Source: JANQHS01 sp965267505 (GTDB lineage Bacteria > Bacteroidota > Bacteroidia > Cytophagales > CCMP332). From it: a stretch of DNA of 64,000 nucleotides. The DNA is taken from the NCBI GenBank assembly GCA_965267505.1, contig OZ254081.1, positions 1,550,001 to 1,614,000 of the forward strand, given 5' to 3'. This document shows positions 17,971 to 27,846 of the stretch, one piece after another (position 1 is the stretch's first letter; each line of letters opens with the position of its first letter). The notes beneath the pieces are model-generated. The model searched no databases, was not told the origin of the DNA, and saw nothing but the letters and a program-made list of their open reading frames with translations. A program made the translations under genes and the position numbers.

Positions 17971-19214
17971 AAAATCTATTTGTCGCTTTCCTAATAAGCT
18001 TTTCGTTTGCAGAGGCCTCGGACACCCTCAGGCTTATGCAGTACAATATCCTGGATTATGGTAATTCATTTTCCACATGTACTTCCAACAATAATAACCT
18101 TGCGGACAAGGATGGTTATTTGAAGACCATAGTGGATGAGTACAGGCCTGACATCATTGGTGTCAACGAGATGAATTCCAATGTGATCTATGCTCAAAGG
18201 ATTCTGGTAAATGTTCTTAATACCGATAGCGTAAATTACTTCCAAAGAGCCACCTACAGCAACCAATCCGGATCCAGCCTGGTCAATATGCTGTTCTATG
18301 ATTCTCGGAAGTTGACTTTGTATGAAGAGCACGTGGTTCCAACCTCTGTCAGGGACATCAATATTTACACCCTTTATTACAATGATTCGGCATTAAGCAG
18401 TGGCACTGATACCCTATTTGTTTCAGTGGTCCTGGCTCATTTGAAAGCCGGAAGTTCTTCTGCCGATCAAAGCCAAAGGCAAAATGAGGTCAGTGCGGCA
18501 ATGACCACCATAAAATCTCTTAACCTGATCGGCAACCTGGTCTTTATGGGAGATTTCAACATGCGCTCTTCCAATGAAGCTGCTTACCAATTGCTGGTAA
18601 ATGAGTCAGATCCTGATTATCGCTTTTACGACCCTATCAATCGCCCGGGCACCTGGAACAATTCTTCCTCGTTTGCAGACCTACACACCCAGAGCACCCG
18701 GACCTCTTCCGGGTGCGGGGCTGCTGGAGGAATGGATGATCGCTTTGACCAGATACTTTGTACTTCCTTTCTACTTGGAGACTCATTGAAGGCACAATAT
18801 ATCCCCGGCTCTTATTGGGCGATTGGTCAGGATGGAAATCGTTTCAATGGGAGCATTTCTTCTCCTACAAATAACTCCGCCCCCGCCGATGTGATCCAGG
18901 CTTTGGGGGGTATGTCTGACCACCTTCCTGTGATTCTCGATCTGGAACTTGATGCAACGGCAATTCTTTCATTGGAAAATAATTTTGAGACCAGATCTTG
19001 TAATGCCGAGATAAGGGGAGACTACCTCGTATCTGAGGAGGAGATGAAAGTCGAGGTAATTGATGCCCTGGGAAGGTCCGGAGGCACTTTTTATACTACT
19101 TTAAATGCTAGGATCAACCTGAAAGATTTCCTTCAATCGGATCAGATCTTTTTCTTGAAAGCCAGCAATTCCAGCGGAAGCTGCGCCTCCAATTTTAAGT
19201 TTCTATTAAGATAG
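17967..19214 (+). CDS. Secreted endonuclease/exonuclease/phosphatase (EEP) family protein with sorting-like tail
   Basis: The 415-residue product has a signal peptide (MKNLFVAFLISFSFAEA) and a complete EEP domain: MQYNILDYG, IIGVNEMNS (metal Glu), MGDFNMRS (Asp-Asn) and GGMSDHLPVI (catalytic Asp-His), with GMDDRFDQIL before it. EEP enzymes cut DNA, RNA or other phosphodiesters. After about residue 320 a beta-rich tail (ILSLENNFETRS to FKFLLR) looks like a degenerate T9SS C-terminal domain, so surface display is likely. It starts at TTG in a TTGA overlap with the symporter stop. Substrate is unknown. Confidence 0.8.
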   Translation: MKNLFVAFLISFSFAEASDTLRLMQYNILDYGNSFSTCTSNNNNLADKDGYLKTIVDEYRPDIIGVNEMNSNVIYAQRILVNVLNTDSVNYFQRATYSNQSGSSLVNMLFYDSRKLTLYEEHVVPTSVRDINIYTLYYNDSALSSGTDTLFVSVVLAHLKAGSSSADQSQRQNEVSAAMTTIKSLNLIGNLVFMGDFNMRSSNEAAYQLLVNESDPDYRFYDPINRPGTWNNSSSFADLHTQSTRTSSGCGAAGGMDDRFDQILCTSFLLGDSLKAQYIPGSYWAIGQDGNRFNGSISSPTNNSAPADVIQALGGMSDHLPVILDLELDATAILSLENNFETRSCNAEIRGDYLVSEEEMKVEVIDALGRSGGTFYTTLNARINLKDFLQSDQIFFLKASNSSGSCASNFKFLLR

Positions 19215-19242
19215 TCGGAAAAATGCTGTCGATGTCGAAGCA

Positions 19243-21405
19243 ATGAATAATTTTGCATCGATGATCCGGCAGCACATTATCGGATGCTTACTGGCAACCT
19301 TGCCTTTCTTAAGCTATGCTCAATCCTTTGAGGAAAGAGTAACCTCTGTATCTAACGTTGGACTTACCGTAAATAACCTGGGAAGCATAGGAAATGCTTT
19401 CAAAGGAGACTTCAATTTGAAAGGATCGCCCAGCGCAGAATACCCAGTTAATTCCGGAGTAGAACATGCCTTTCAGGGAGGGCTCTGGGTTGGGGGTCTG
19501 ATTAATGGAGGTGTTACAGCTGTTAGCACAGGATATATTGATGCTCCGAACGGCTATACTACGGGAGCAGCTGGTTTTGAGTACACAGCGGAAGTCGGTC
19601 AGGGCATAACAGAGAGGTCAAACCTCATCAACTCCAGTAATTATTCTCCCTTCGCGGTTTCTCAGCAAGACTTCCTCGCTGACTTCACAGATAAAAACAT
19701 AACGGTTCCCGGAACCAACAATATTCAGATCCTGGATCACAACAATCCTCTTGGAATTGATGTGCACATGGAGGCTTATAACTGGAATTTCTCCTTTGTC
19801 AATTTTTTTGTTGCCTTGGATTTTACAATTGTTAACACAGGCACAAACACGCTGGACTCTCTTTATGTTGGATACCTTGTGAATGGAGTAGTTAGAAACG
19901 TAAACCTTACTCCCCCTGGAGGTTCTGCCTTTTATAGCCAGGGAGGAAATGGTTTCCTTGACACCCTCTTCATGGCCTATGATTTTGACGCAACTGGTGA
20001 TGTGGGATTTACCGATTCATACATGGGCGAGAAATTCCTCGGATCTGAGGATAAGGAAGGGTGCAAGCATCCAAATGTTGACCCCAACTTCAACATAAAT
20101 TATCAGGCCTGGTTCTTCAGAAACACCAACGATCTTTTGTATTCATTCCCCGATACAGAACAAAAGCGTTACAATAAAATGACCCAAGGACTCAACAATT
20201 TGCCCTGTTGGGATTCAAAGGATTCCCCGGAATGTGTGGCCTGGAATGGGGGAAGCCCTAGGGCCACAACACACTGGGAGGACCTAAGGACTTCCGGCAA
20301 CCGATCAAATCTTATTTCGGTTGGGCCTTTTACCAGCATGAGTCCAGGCGATACAATTGAATTTGCGATTGCTTTCGTCTTTGCTCCCATGGAGAAGGAT
20401 CAAAATTCAGACCCCAATACCAACCAGGATCAACCCTCGGAAAGAAAGAACTTGATTCAAAATTCCGAATGGGCTCAGACCGCATACAATGGGGAAGACA
20501 TAAACGCCAATTGTATTTTGGATCCTGGAGAGGATATTGATGGCGATGGAAAAATCACCCGTTGGATCCTTCCCAACCCTCCTAATATTCCCAACAGCCG
20601 GGTGGTTGCCAAAGACAACCAAATAGATCTTTATTGGACGGATAATGCTGAAAAATCAATCGATCCGATCTCAGGCGATGCCGATTTTGAAGGGTATAGG
20701 ATCTATCAGAGCATCCTTGGTTTTGACGTTCAGGACAGGCAGGACATTGCTTCTTCGCTTACCCTATTGGCGTCCTATGATGTTGAGGGTAATAAACTAT
20801 TCTTTGACAATGGTTTTGGTGCGGTTAAGCTGGAAAGCCCAGTCACATTTGAAGGAGACACCAATGTGTATTCCTATCGGTATACCATTAGCAACATTCA
20901 GAACGGGTGGCAGAACGCAATTTCGGTGACTGCCTTTGATCGTGGGGACCAGGAGAATGGGATTGAGTCGCTTGAGTCAAGTGCTATAGCCAATGTAAAA
21001 AGAGTGTTTCCCGGGAAACCCGCCAACAACAGCATAAGAGATCAGCAACCTTTTGTATATCCCAACCCCTATTATGCAGGAGCGAGCTGGGAAGGCCCAA
21101 GTGTTTTTGCTGAGGACAAAAAATTAACCTTCGCTAACCTACCGGCTAATTGTGTTATCAGGATCTTTTCCAATGCGGGTGATCTGATAGACCAATTCAG
21201 GCATGACCAGGGATATACCGGAAATGACATCAAGTGGTTCAATACCTACTCTGACCCAAGCGAAACAAGATTTTCAGGAGGAGAACATTCATGGGATCTC
21301 CTTTCAAAAAGCCAACAGATCATAGCCAGAGGCTTGTATTTGTTTTCTGTGGAAGACCTTGACAATGGCCAGGTATTCCAGGGATCTTTTGCAATAATTA
21401 AATGA
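19243..21405 (+). CDS. Large secreted protein with Ca-binding-like loop and FlgD/T9SS-like tail
   Basis: This 720-residue protein has a signal peptide ending near LSYAQ. The mature protein is Asn/Gly/Asp-rich and beta-structured, without recognised enzyme motifs. A DINANCILDPGEDIDGDG stretch (near residue 425) resembles calcium-binding dockerin/EF-loops, followed by a fibronectin-like part with DADFEGYRIYQS. The C-terminus (FVYPNPYYAGA, then ARGLYLFSVED and QGSFAIIK) is the YPNP and GLY pattern of FlgD-Ig/T9SS type A tails. It probably reaches the cell surface through T9SS. The same domain set recurs next to TonB receptors and PorV-like genes in related phyla (recalled, not checked). Confidence 0.65.
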   Translation: MNNFASMIRQHIIGCLLATLPFLSYAQSFEERVTSVSNVGLTVNNLGSIGNAFKGDFNLKGSPSAEYPVNSGVEHAFQGGLWVGGLINGGVTAVSTGYIDAPNGYTTGAAGFEYTAEVGQGITERSNLINSSNYSPFAVSQQDFLADFTDKNITVPGTNNIQILDHNNPLGIDVHMEAYNWNFSFVNFFVALDFTIVNTGTNTLDSLYVGYLVNGVVRNVNLTPPGGSAFYSQGGNGFLDTLFMAYDFDATGDVGFTDSYMGEKFLGSEDKEGCKHPNVDPNFNINYQAWFFRNTNDLLYSFPDTEQKRYNKMTQGLNNLPCWDSKDSPECVAWNGGSPRATTHWEDLRTSGNRSNLISVGPFTSMSPGDTIEFAIAFVFAPMEKDQNSDPNTNQDQPSERKNLIQNSEWAQTAYNGEDINANCILDPGEDIDGDGKITRWILPNPPNIPNSRVVAKDNQIDLYWTDNAEKSIDPISGDADFEGYRIYQSILGFDVQDRQDIASSLTLLASYDVEGNKLFFDNGFGAVKLESPVTFEGDTNVYSYRYTISNIQNGWQNAISVTAFDRGDQENGIESLESSAIANVKRVFPGKPANNSIRDQQPFVYPNPYYAGASWEGPSVFAEDKKLTFANLPANCVIRIFSNAGDLIDQFRHDQGYTGNDIKWFNTYSDPSETRFSGGEHSWDLLSKSQQIIARGLYLFSVEDLDNGQVFQGSFAIIK

Positions 21406-21412
21406 TGATAAA

Positions 21413-23536
21413 ATGAATAAATTCTACAGCTTAATACTTTTCATCCTGATGGCTTCAGGGACTGCCTTTTCCCAAGCTCTTGTTACCATCAGACAGGTTC
21501 AGGAGCCACATCCTGATAGCCTTTTGGCAGGAAATGATACAAGTCCATTTTTTGGTGACACCGTAAGGATAAGGGGAGTGGTTGCCACACCTCCGGGCGC
21601 AGGGGTTTCAAGCTCAACCAACGGGCGTTGGATCTGGGTTCAGGATGGTGCAGGTCCTTGGGGAGGAATTAATGTAAGAAAAGGAAATGGAAACGCCACT
21701 ACCCCACAGGATATGCTTTTTGCTGCACCAGGTGACTCGGTAGAGATCGTTGGAGTTGTAAACAATTTCGCAAACGAAACACAGATCGATCCATTGGATG
21801 CCGGTGGTTTTACGGTTTTGGGAGCAAGTACTGTTAGGTGGAATACCACCTCAAGTCTTGTGGACTTCATCAACCCAAATGCGGACCCAAACACTGTAGC
21901 AGGAGAACCCTGGGAAGGACAATTATTTGAATTGATCAATGTGACTGTAGTATCGGTTACCGCCACATCACAGGACATTCGATTCCGAATTCAGGACGCC
22001 AGTGGGAACGAAATGGAGGTTTACGATACCTACACTGTTCAGCAACCCACAACTGTAAGTTGTTCAAACTGTATTCCTTACCCCCCATTTTCTCCTCCAG
22101 CTGTTGGAGACATCTTCGATACCTTAAGAGGAGTTATCGATGGAAGGAATTTCGGAACCTCACCTCCGTATTCAATCGCTCCATTTGACACTACCCACTA
22201 CATTTATGGAGCCAGTGCAGCGAAAATAAATAATGTTTTCAGGGATATTCAGGTTCCTACTTCAAGCCAGGCGGTAACAGTATCTGCCACTATTACTGAT
22301 AACGGGGGAATGGTAACCGCAGCGAGGCTTTTCTATGCTTTGGGTGAGACCAATAACAATTATACCCAGGTGAACATGACCAACACTTCAGGAAGTAATT
22401 ACACAGGACAGATTCCGGCCGGGTCCAACAATCAAATGGTCAAGTTTTACATTGAGGCAGATGATAATGATGCAAACACAACAGTATCACCAGGAGGAGC
22501 CCCTTCAACCAAAACGCATTTTTATTGGGTGAAGGACAATGGAACTCTTTCCATCAGGGATATCCAATACACCCCTTACAGCGATGGTGAATCCGGATAC
22601 CTCGGAGATGTAGTTTCTGTGGGTGGAGTTGTAACCGCCTCAGCTTCTCCCTCAGCAGGTGGCCTTGGGGTTCTTTACATTCAGGATAGAAGCTTTACAG
22701 AATGGTCGGGAATCTGGATTGCACCGGGATCTAACATTGATCCCGTTACGGAGTATGGAAGCATGTTACGTGGTGATACCGTGGTGATTACCGGAACCGT
22801 TGAGGAGAATTTTGGAGTTACCCGGATCCTTCTTGAGAACGGAAGCGATTACAACGTGCTAGGCTCAATTGGCCCAGCATCTCCCCAAGCAGCTGACCCA
22901 GATGATTTCACAACCTATAATTCAAATTTTGAAAGGTTTGAAAGCATGCTTTTAGAATTTGTTCCAAATGCGCCAGCCGATTCAATTTTTATTGTTAGTG
23001 CTAATGCTGATGACCCCAGCGATTTTGGAGAGTACAGAGTTGGCCACGATATCTTTGATCCCAATACGGGATCAAGGGTTTTGGTGGGAAGAGCTCAAGG
23101 ATCCAATAACTTTTCGCTTACCACCGCGAGAAATGACCTGGTTGTTAACGTAAACAGGATCATTGTTACACAAGGCGAAGGCATGGAAGCTTTGGCGGGG
23201 ATCATGTATTTCAGCTTTGGAAATTGGAAACTGCTTCCAAGGGATAATGGTGATATCACCGGCTATCCATTGAGCTTGAGCGCGGATAACTTTAGTTATC
23301 GTTATAGGATTTTCCCCAACCCAACGGATGGATTGTTGAATCTTGATTTTGAGATCGAACCAAGTGAGGCTATCTCTTATCAGGTGTATGATATCCTGGG
23401 TAGAACCAGTAAGGCGGGTAGGCTTAACTCTGCATTCAATAGGATCGACCTGAATGGAATGGAAGCTGGACAGTACCTGATCAGGCTTACTGAAGCAAAC
23501 GGAAATAGCGCGAGTCATCGCATCATAATCAAATAG
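21413..23536 (+). CDS. Secreted OB-like domain protein with T9SS type A sorting domain
   Basis: This 707-residue protein has a signal peptide (MNKFYSLILFILMASGTAFSQ). Two or three OB-like/DUF5689-type segments are visible: GDTVRIRGVVATP with IWVQDGAGPWGGINV near the start, and GDVVSVGGVVTAS with LYIQDRSFTEWSGIWI near residue 400, the pattern found beside catalytic domains in extracellular nucleases. The C-terminal 75 residues are a clear T9SS type A domain (YRIFPNPTDGLLNLDF, then YDILGRT, GQYLIRLTE, HRIIIK). No catalytic residues were found in it. It starts 7 bases after the previous gene. Confidence 0.8.
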   Translation: MNKFYSLILFILMASGTAFSQALVTIRQVQEPHPDSLLAGNDTSPFFGDTVRIRGVVATPPGAGVSSSTNGRWIWVQDGAGPWGGINVRKGNGNATTPQDMLFAAPGDSVEIVGVVNNFANETQIDPLDAGGFTVLGASTVRWNTTSSLVDFINPNADPNTVAGEPWEGQLFELINVTVVSVTATSQDIRFRIQDASGNEMEVYDTYTVQQPTTVSCSNCIPYPPFSPPAVGDIFDTLRGVIDGRNFGTSPPYSIAPFDTTHYIYGASAAKINNVFRDIQVPTSSQAVTVSATITDNGGMVTAARLFYALGETNNNYTQVNMTNTSGSNYTGQIPAGSNNQMVKFYIEADDNDANTTVSPGGAPSTKTHFYWVKDNGTLSIRDIQYTPYSDGESGYLGDVVSVGGVVTASASPSAGGLGVLYIQDRSFTEWSGIWIAPGSNIDPVTEYGSMLRGDTVVITGTVEENFGVTRILLENGSDYNVLGSIGPASPQAADPDDFTTYNSNFERFESMLLEFVPNAPADSIFIVSANADDPSDFGEYRVGHDIFDPNTGSRVLVGRAQGSNNFSLTTARNDLVVNVNRIIVTQGEGMEALAGIMYFSFGNWKLLPRDNGDITGYPLSLSADNFSYRYRIFPNPTDGLLNLDFEIEPSEAISYQVYDILGRTSKAGRLNSAFNRIDLNGMEAGQYLIRLTEANGNSASHRIIIK

Positions 23537-23563
23537 TAAAGGGAGCAGATAATTCATTTTTCC

Positions 23564-25045
23564 TTGACGAAAAAGAGCTACCTGCTGCCCCTGATCCTTT
23601 TGGGATTTTTAGGGGTGTCCTGCGAAAAGGGCACCCCTGAACCCAATGGAGAACCGCAAACCTCTATCTTCCTTGATAAGATCGAATTGACAGGGGAGGA
23701 CCGATTAACCTCGGTTGTTCGTGTTTTTTGGTCAGGCCAGGATAAGGATGGATTCATCAAGGGATTTGAGATCTCATTTGACCAACAAAATTGGGGCTTC
23801 ACGGAGCGTTATGATTCCACTTTTCGGTTTACCCTTGATCAGGGGAATGACACGGCTGATATCGATCTTTTTGTTAGAGCTGTAGATAACAATGGATTGA
23901 TTGATCCCAGCCCGGCCTTTCTCCAAATACCGATCAAGAATACTGCGCCCGAAGTACAATTTTTGTCTGACTTTCAACCTGTCGACACGACCAATACTGT
24001 TTTCTCTCTGATCTGGAATACCATTGATCTGGATGGAGATGAAACGCTTGATAGCACTTTTATCAGGATCAATGATGGTCCATGGACAGCTTTGGAAAGG
24101 AATTCAAATGGGATACGGATAGTCCCTGCTGATCCTATGGCAAGCGGACCGGTAAGTTCCAAGCTATTCACCTCATTCACCGGAGCTCCTACTTACACCA
24201 TAAACTTTGAAAGAGAAGAAACCTCTCAACCGGATGGATTGGTTCTGGACGGGATGAACACAGTTTATGTCCGTGTAAGTGATAAAGCTGGTGCATTTAG
24301 TGAGATCGACACCTCTGCCACCTTTTTCTTAAAGCGCCAAACCAGTGATTTTCTGCTTATGGAATCACATGTGGGTGCCGCAACTGTTAGGACGGTTTAT
24401 TTCGATGCCTTTAATTCTCTTTCGAGGACTTATGACTTCATAAATTTGTTTGATAATAATGCCGATACCGACCTCCGCTTCTGGAATTACAATTTCCGAA
24501 TGATCCTGGACCTCTACGACCGGGTTTTCTGGTATGGAGGCAATGAGACGTTTTCTTCTGGTGTATTGATGTTGGAAATAGGCATCTTCCCTGTAGCCGA
24601 GTATCTGAATGATGGAGGCAAGGTACTGATATCAACCTATGTCACTGGAGATCTACCACCGAGCTCACCCTTGTTTACCCTTACTCCAATGGACTCGATT
24701 GCACCGAGAGAAGGAACCAACCAGGGCAGGTATTTTCCAGGCGATCCGGCCATCCCAGATACTTCAAATCCGGATCTTTCAGGATATTCCGACCTGGCTT
24801 GCAGCGGGACAATACTCAACGCAGGACCCTATCATCCCAAACCTCAGGCAAAAGGATTTTATATCTCAGAAGCCACAGGAACAGGTAATTGGGTTGGACC
24901 AAATACTATAGGGGCCTATTTCGAGGACCTAAATGGCAACCCCAACCTCTTCTTTTTCTCGGTTGAACTTCATTTGTTCAACCAGGATCCCAATGCTTTA
25001 TCTCAGATGCTGGGGAAGGTCATCGACGAAGAATTTGAATGGTGA
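23564..25045 (+). CDS. Ig/fibronectin-like surface lipoprotein
   Basis: The 493-residue product begins at TTG (MTKKSYLLPLIL) with a lipobox GVSC (Cys20), so it should be a lipoprotein. Two beta-sandwich domains with VVRVFWSGQDKDGFIKGFE and FSLIWNTIDLDGDETLDST look fibronectin/Ig-like and Asp-rich (possible metal sites). The second half (about residues 260-493) contains VLISTYVTGDLPPSS, resembling a flavodoxin- or glutamine-amidotransferase-like fold seen in some secreted proteins, but this is uncertain. It overlaps the TonB receptor start by 7 bases. It may be a surface binding partner for that receptor, which is inference. Confidence 0.6.
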   Translation: MTKKSYLLPLILLGFLGVSCEKGTPEPNGEPQTSIFLDKIELTGEDRLTSVVRVFWSGQDKDGFIKGFEISFDQQNWGFTERYDSTFRFTLDQGNDTADIDLFVRAVDNNGLIDPSPAFLQIPIKNTAPEVQFLSDFQPVDTTNTVFSLIWNTIDLDGDETLDSTFIRINDGPWTALERNSNGIRIVPADPMASGPVSSKLFTSFTGAPTYTINFEREETSQPDGLVLDGMNTVYVRVSDKAGAFSEIDTSATFFLKRQTSDFLLMESHVGAATVRTVYFDAFNSLSRTYDFINLFDNNADTDLRFWNYNFRMILDLYDRVFWYGGNETFSSGVLMLEIGIFPVAEYLNDGGKVLISTYVTGDLPPSSPLFTLTPMDSIAPREGTNQGRYFPGDPAIPDTSNPDLSGYSDLACSGTILNAGPYHPKPQAKGFYISEATGTGNWVGPNTIGAYFEDLNGNPNLFFFSVELHLFNQDPNALSQMLGKVIDEEFEW

Positions 25046-27846
25046 AAAGACTTTTAACCATAGCGTCCCTTCTTATATCTTTTTCGGGTTTGATGGCACA
25101 AGGAAAGCTCAAGGGAAAAATTCTGGACGGATCAAATAAGGAAGCACTAATTGGCGCGAGCGTGTTCCTTGTCGGAACTTATAGTGGTGGCGCGGCTGAT
25201 TTCGAAGGAAATTACCTCATCGAAGAGATAAAAGCTGGAGATTATACCGTTCGGGTAACTTATCTGGGTTTTAATGAGAAGATCTATAACGGAATTAGAA
25301 TAAAAGACGGTGAGACCACTACTCTGAACATTGAGTTAGAAGAGCTGGGAACTACACTTGATGCGGTTGTGATTGTTGGTGAAAAGAACCTCGTGGACCT
25401 TGAGTCCGGAAAAAGCCAGGTGAAGATTGGTGCCGATGAATTAAAGGAGATGAACCTTAGGAATGTGCAGGAGGTAGTTGCCTTACAAGCCGGTGTCTCG
25501 AAAAACCCTGATGGAATTCAGATCAGGGGCGGTCGTGTTTATGAAACCTCTTATCGGGTTGAAGGCCTAAATGCCCAGGACCCATTGGCCGGAACGGGTG
25601 GTGGAGTTGAGGTCGCCTCGAACTCGGTTCAAAACATTGACCTGGTTACCGGAGGCGGAGGAGCAGAATATGGAGATGCGGTTAGCGGAGTGATCCTGAC
25701 AAAGATCAAAGAGGGTGGAGACAAATTCGGCTTTTATGGATCCTGGCAAAGAGATAATCTAGGTTTCAACGACCAAACCCAATGGAATACGGACATTGTC
25801 GATCTGAGCATTGGAGGTCCTGTACCCTTTACAAAGAAAAAGCTTAAGTTCTTCATAAGTGGGAATGCCAACCTAACCGATAACTATTTCGGACCCACAG
25901 CTGACCAACTTCAAAGTACTCTCGTAGATGACGACGACTTTTGGGGGGCCAGGCAGGCGAATCGTTGGAGTAATTCCATCAAACTGTCATACAACTTCAA
26001 GCCGAATACCAAATTCACATTCACTAATCAGCATAGTTTGAGCATCAACCAAAGCACTCGATCCCTCCAGATCGTTGGAAATGATGCTATTATCCAACCA
26101 GGTTTTCAATATTTCTATAGCCTGGATATGGATCATGCAAACACCTATACTCACCGCAGTAATCTCTCAGTGTTGAATTTCTCTCAGGTGTTAAAGGAGC
26201 GTTGGAGAATGGAGTTTTCTGTGGGAAGGCTATTCGTAAACCTAAGGGCAGATGCCAACGGAAGGCCTTTTAGAGGGGAAACAGTCTCGCAGGTATTGGA
26301 TGCTGCATCAATTGTTACTGAGCCGGTTGGCTTATTTAACCCGGAAGATTCCATTGTTTTTGTTTTGCCCGGACCAGGTTTAGCAAACAATGGGGGAATT
26401 GCAAGCCTTTGGCACGACCACTGGGTAGAAGAATATACACTAAAAGGAAAAATCAAAAGGATCTCAAAGAACAATGTAAACTTCCTGTCTTTTGGGTTTG
26501 AACAGCGTTTCCAGGAATATCAGTGGATCGATGTTACACGACCTTGGGTTGGAGCTCCAATCGAAGTAAATGATTCCGTAAGTACTCCGTTGATTTCCAT
26601 TGGTTCTTCCAGTGATGTTTGGGCTGTAAAACCAAGGGAGGGTGCCATTTTCGCTGAGGATGAGATCAAATACAAGGGCATCATCGCCAACTTCGGTTTG
26701 ATGTTGAAGTATTGGGCACCAGGAAAGTTTGTGGATGATGCTGTTGAGGACCCCAATGCTCCAGTAGTTGATCCAATTCGTGAAAGTTATAGGGAAAATA
26801 CTTTTGAATTGTTTGGGCTCAATTGGAAAGCCAGACTACTTCCCAAATTGAATGTTTCATTCCCGGTGACAGAGAATAATGTTTTGTACTTCAATTATGG
26901 ACATTCGATGAGGCTTCCTCACCCTAGGTTCATTTATCAAGGGCTCGATCCCAACTTTCAAAACGCCTCCTTCCTTTCTAACCTTGGCAACCCTGATATC
27001 AACCCCGAGGTTTCGGTTTCCTATGAGTTCGGTTTGAAAACCCAGGTGAATCGAGACTTGGCTTTCACGGTTACGGCATTTTACATTGATCGATTTGATT
27101 ATATCGTGTCTAGAAGAATCCAAATTGAAGATCAAACAGGCAGGCTAGTGGACAAAACTTTCTTTATTAACCAGGACTACGCAAGAATTCGCGGACTGGA
27201 GCTTACCTATAACCAGAGGCTCGGGAAGTGGTTCCGTGCAAATGCCTCATTTGTTTATCAGATCGCTACAGGCAAGTCAAACACCGCGGCTGAATCAACC
27301 CTTCAGATCAATACGGTAGGATTTGTGAACGCCTCTAGAGAAACTTTCCTTGCCTGGGATAGACCGGTAGAGATAAAGGGCTCTTTGATATTCAGAGGAG
27401 ATGAGTCATCCAAGATTGGTCCGGTAAGTCTGAACAGATGGAGGGCCTTTGTTGCTGCCAATTTCAAATCAGGCTTGAGGTATACTCCTTACATCCAAAC
27501 CGGGGTTGAACCCAATGGAAGGCCCAGGTATGAAAGGGATTTTACCCGCCCATTTGAAGAAGTGGGGTCCAATTGGTTTTGGATAGATATGAGGATTACA
27601 AAAGATATCCCAATCAAGTCAACTCTGCTCTCTATTGGTTTCGAAGTAAGAAACCTATTGAACAATAAGAATGCCCAGATCATTAACCCTGTAACAGGAC
27701 GGGCTTATGAATTTGGAGACCCTCTCCCTGTTTCGGATCGGGATCCCAATTATCCTGATCCTACCAATAATGGATTGCCTCCTTTCGACCCAGCTCGCTA
27801 TATGCAACCCACCCAATTTTTTGTCAATGCTAGTTACGCCTTCTGA
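25039..27846 (+). CDS. TonB-dependent outer-membrane receptor with carboxypeptidase-regulatory-like N-domain
   Basis: This 935-residue protein has a signal peptide (to GLMAQ), then a CarboxypepD_reg-like domain (about 22-100: GKLKGKILDGSNKEALIGAS, GNYLIEEIKAGDYTV), a plug domain (about 125-215: VQEVVALQAGVSKNPDG, GGGGAEYGDAVSGVI) and a long beta-barrel ending in a terminal aromatic (FFVNASYAF). It imports a bulky substrate using TonB energy. No SusD-type gene follows; the neighbour is instead a PorV-like barrel, so it is not a standard polysaccharide-utilization locus. It overlaps the lipoprotein before it (7 bases) and shares one base with the PorV-like gene. Confidence 0.9.
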   Translation: MVKRLLTIASLLISFSGLMAQGKLKGKILDGSNKEALIGASVFLVGTYSGGAADFEGNYLIEEIKAGDYTVRVTYLGFNEKIYNGIRIKDGETTTLNIELEELGTTLDAVVIVGEKNLVDLESGKSQVKIGADELKEMNLRNVQEVVALQAGVSKNPDGIQIRGGRVYETSYRVEGLNAQDPLAGTGGGVEVASNSVQNIDLVTGGGGAEYGDAVSGVILTKIKEGGDKFGFYGSWQRDNLGFNDQTQWNTDIVDLSIGGPVPFTKKKLKFFISGNANLTDNYFGPTADQLQSTLVDDDDFWGARQANRWSNSIKLSYNFKPNTKFTFTNQHSLSINQSTRSLQIVGNDAIIQPGFQYFYSLDMDHANTYTHRSNLSVLNFSQVLKERWRMEFSVGRLFVNLRADANGRPFRGETVSQVLDAASIVTEPVGLFNPEDSIVFVLPGPGLANNGGIASLWHDHWVEEYTLKGKIKRISKNNVNFLSFGFEQRFQEYQWIDVTRPWVGAPIEVNDSVSTPLISIGSSSDVWAVKPREGAIFAEDEIKYKGIIANFGLMLKYWAPGKFVDDAVEDPNAPVVDPIRESYRENTFELFGLNWKARLLPKLNVSFPVTENNVLYFNYGHSMRLPHPRFIYQGLDPNFQNASFLSNLGNPDINPEVSVSYEFGLKTQVNRDLAFTVTAFYIDRFDYIVSRRIQIEDQTGRLVDKTFFINQDYARIRGLELTYNQRLGKWFRANASFVYQIATGKSNTAAESTLQINTVGFVNASRETFLAWDRPVEIKGSLIFRGDESSKIGPVSLNRWRAFVAANFKSGLRYTPYIQTGVEPNGRPRYERDFTRPFEEVGSNWFWIDMRITKDIPIKSTLLSIGFEVRNLLNNKNAQIINPVTGRAYEFGDPLPVSDRDPNYPDPTNNGLPPFDPARYMQPTQFFVNASYAF

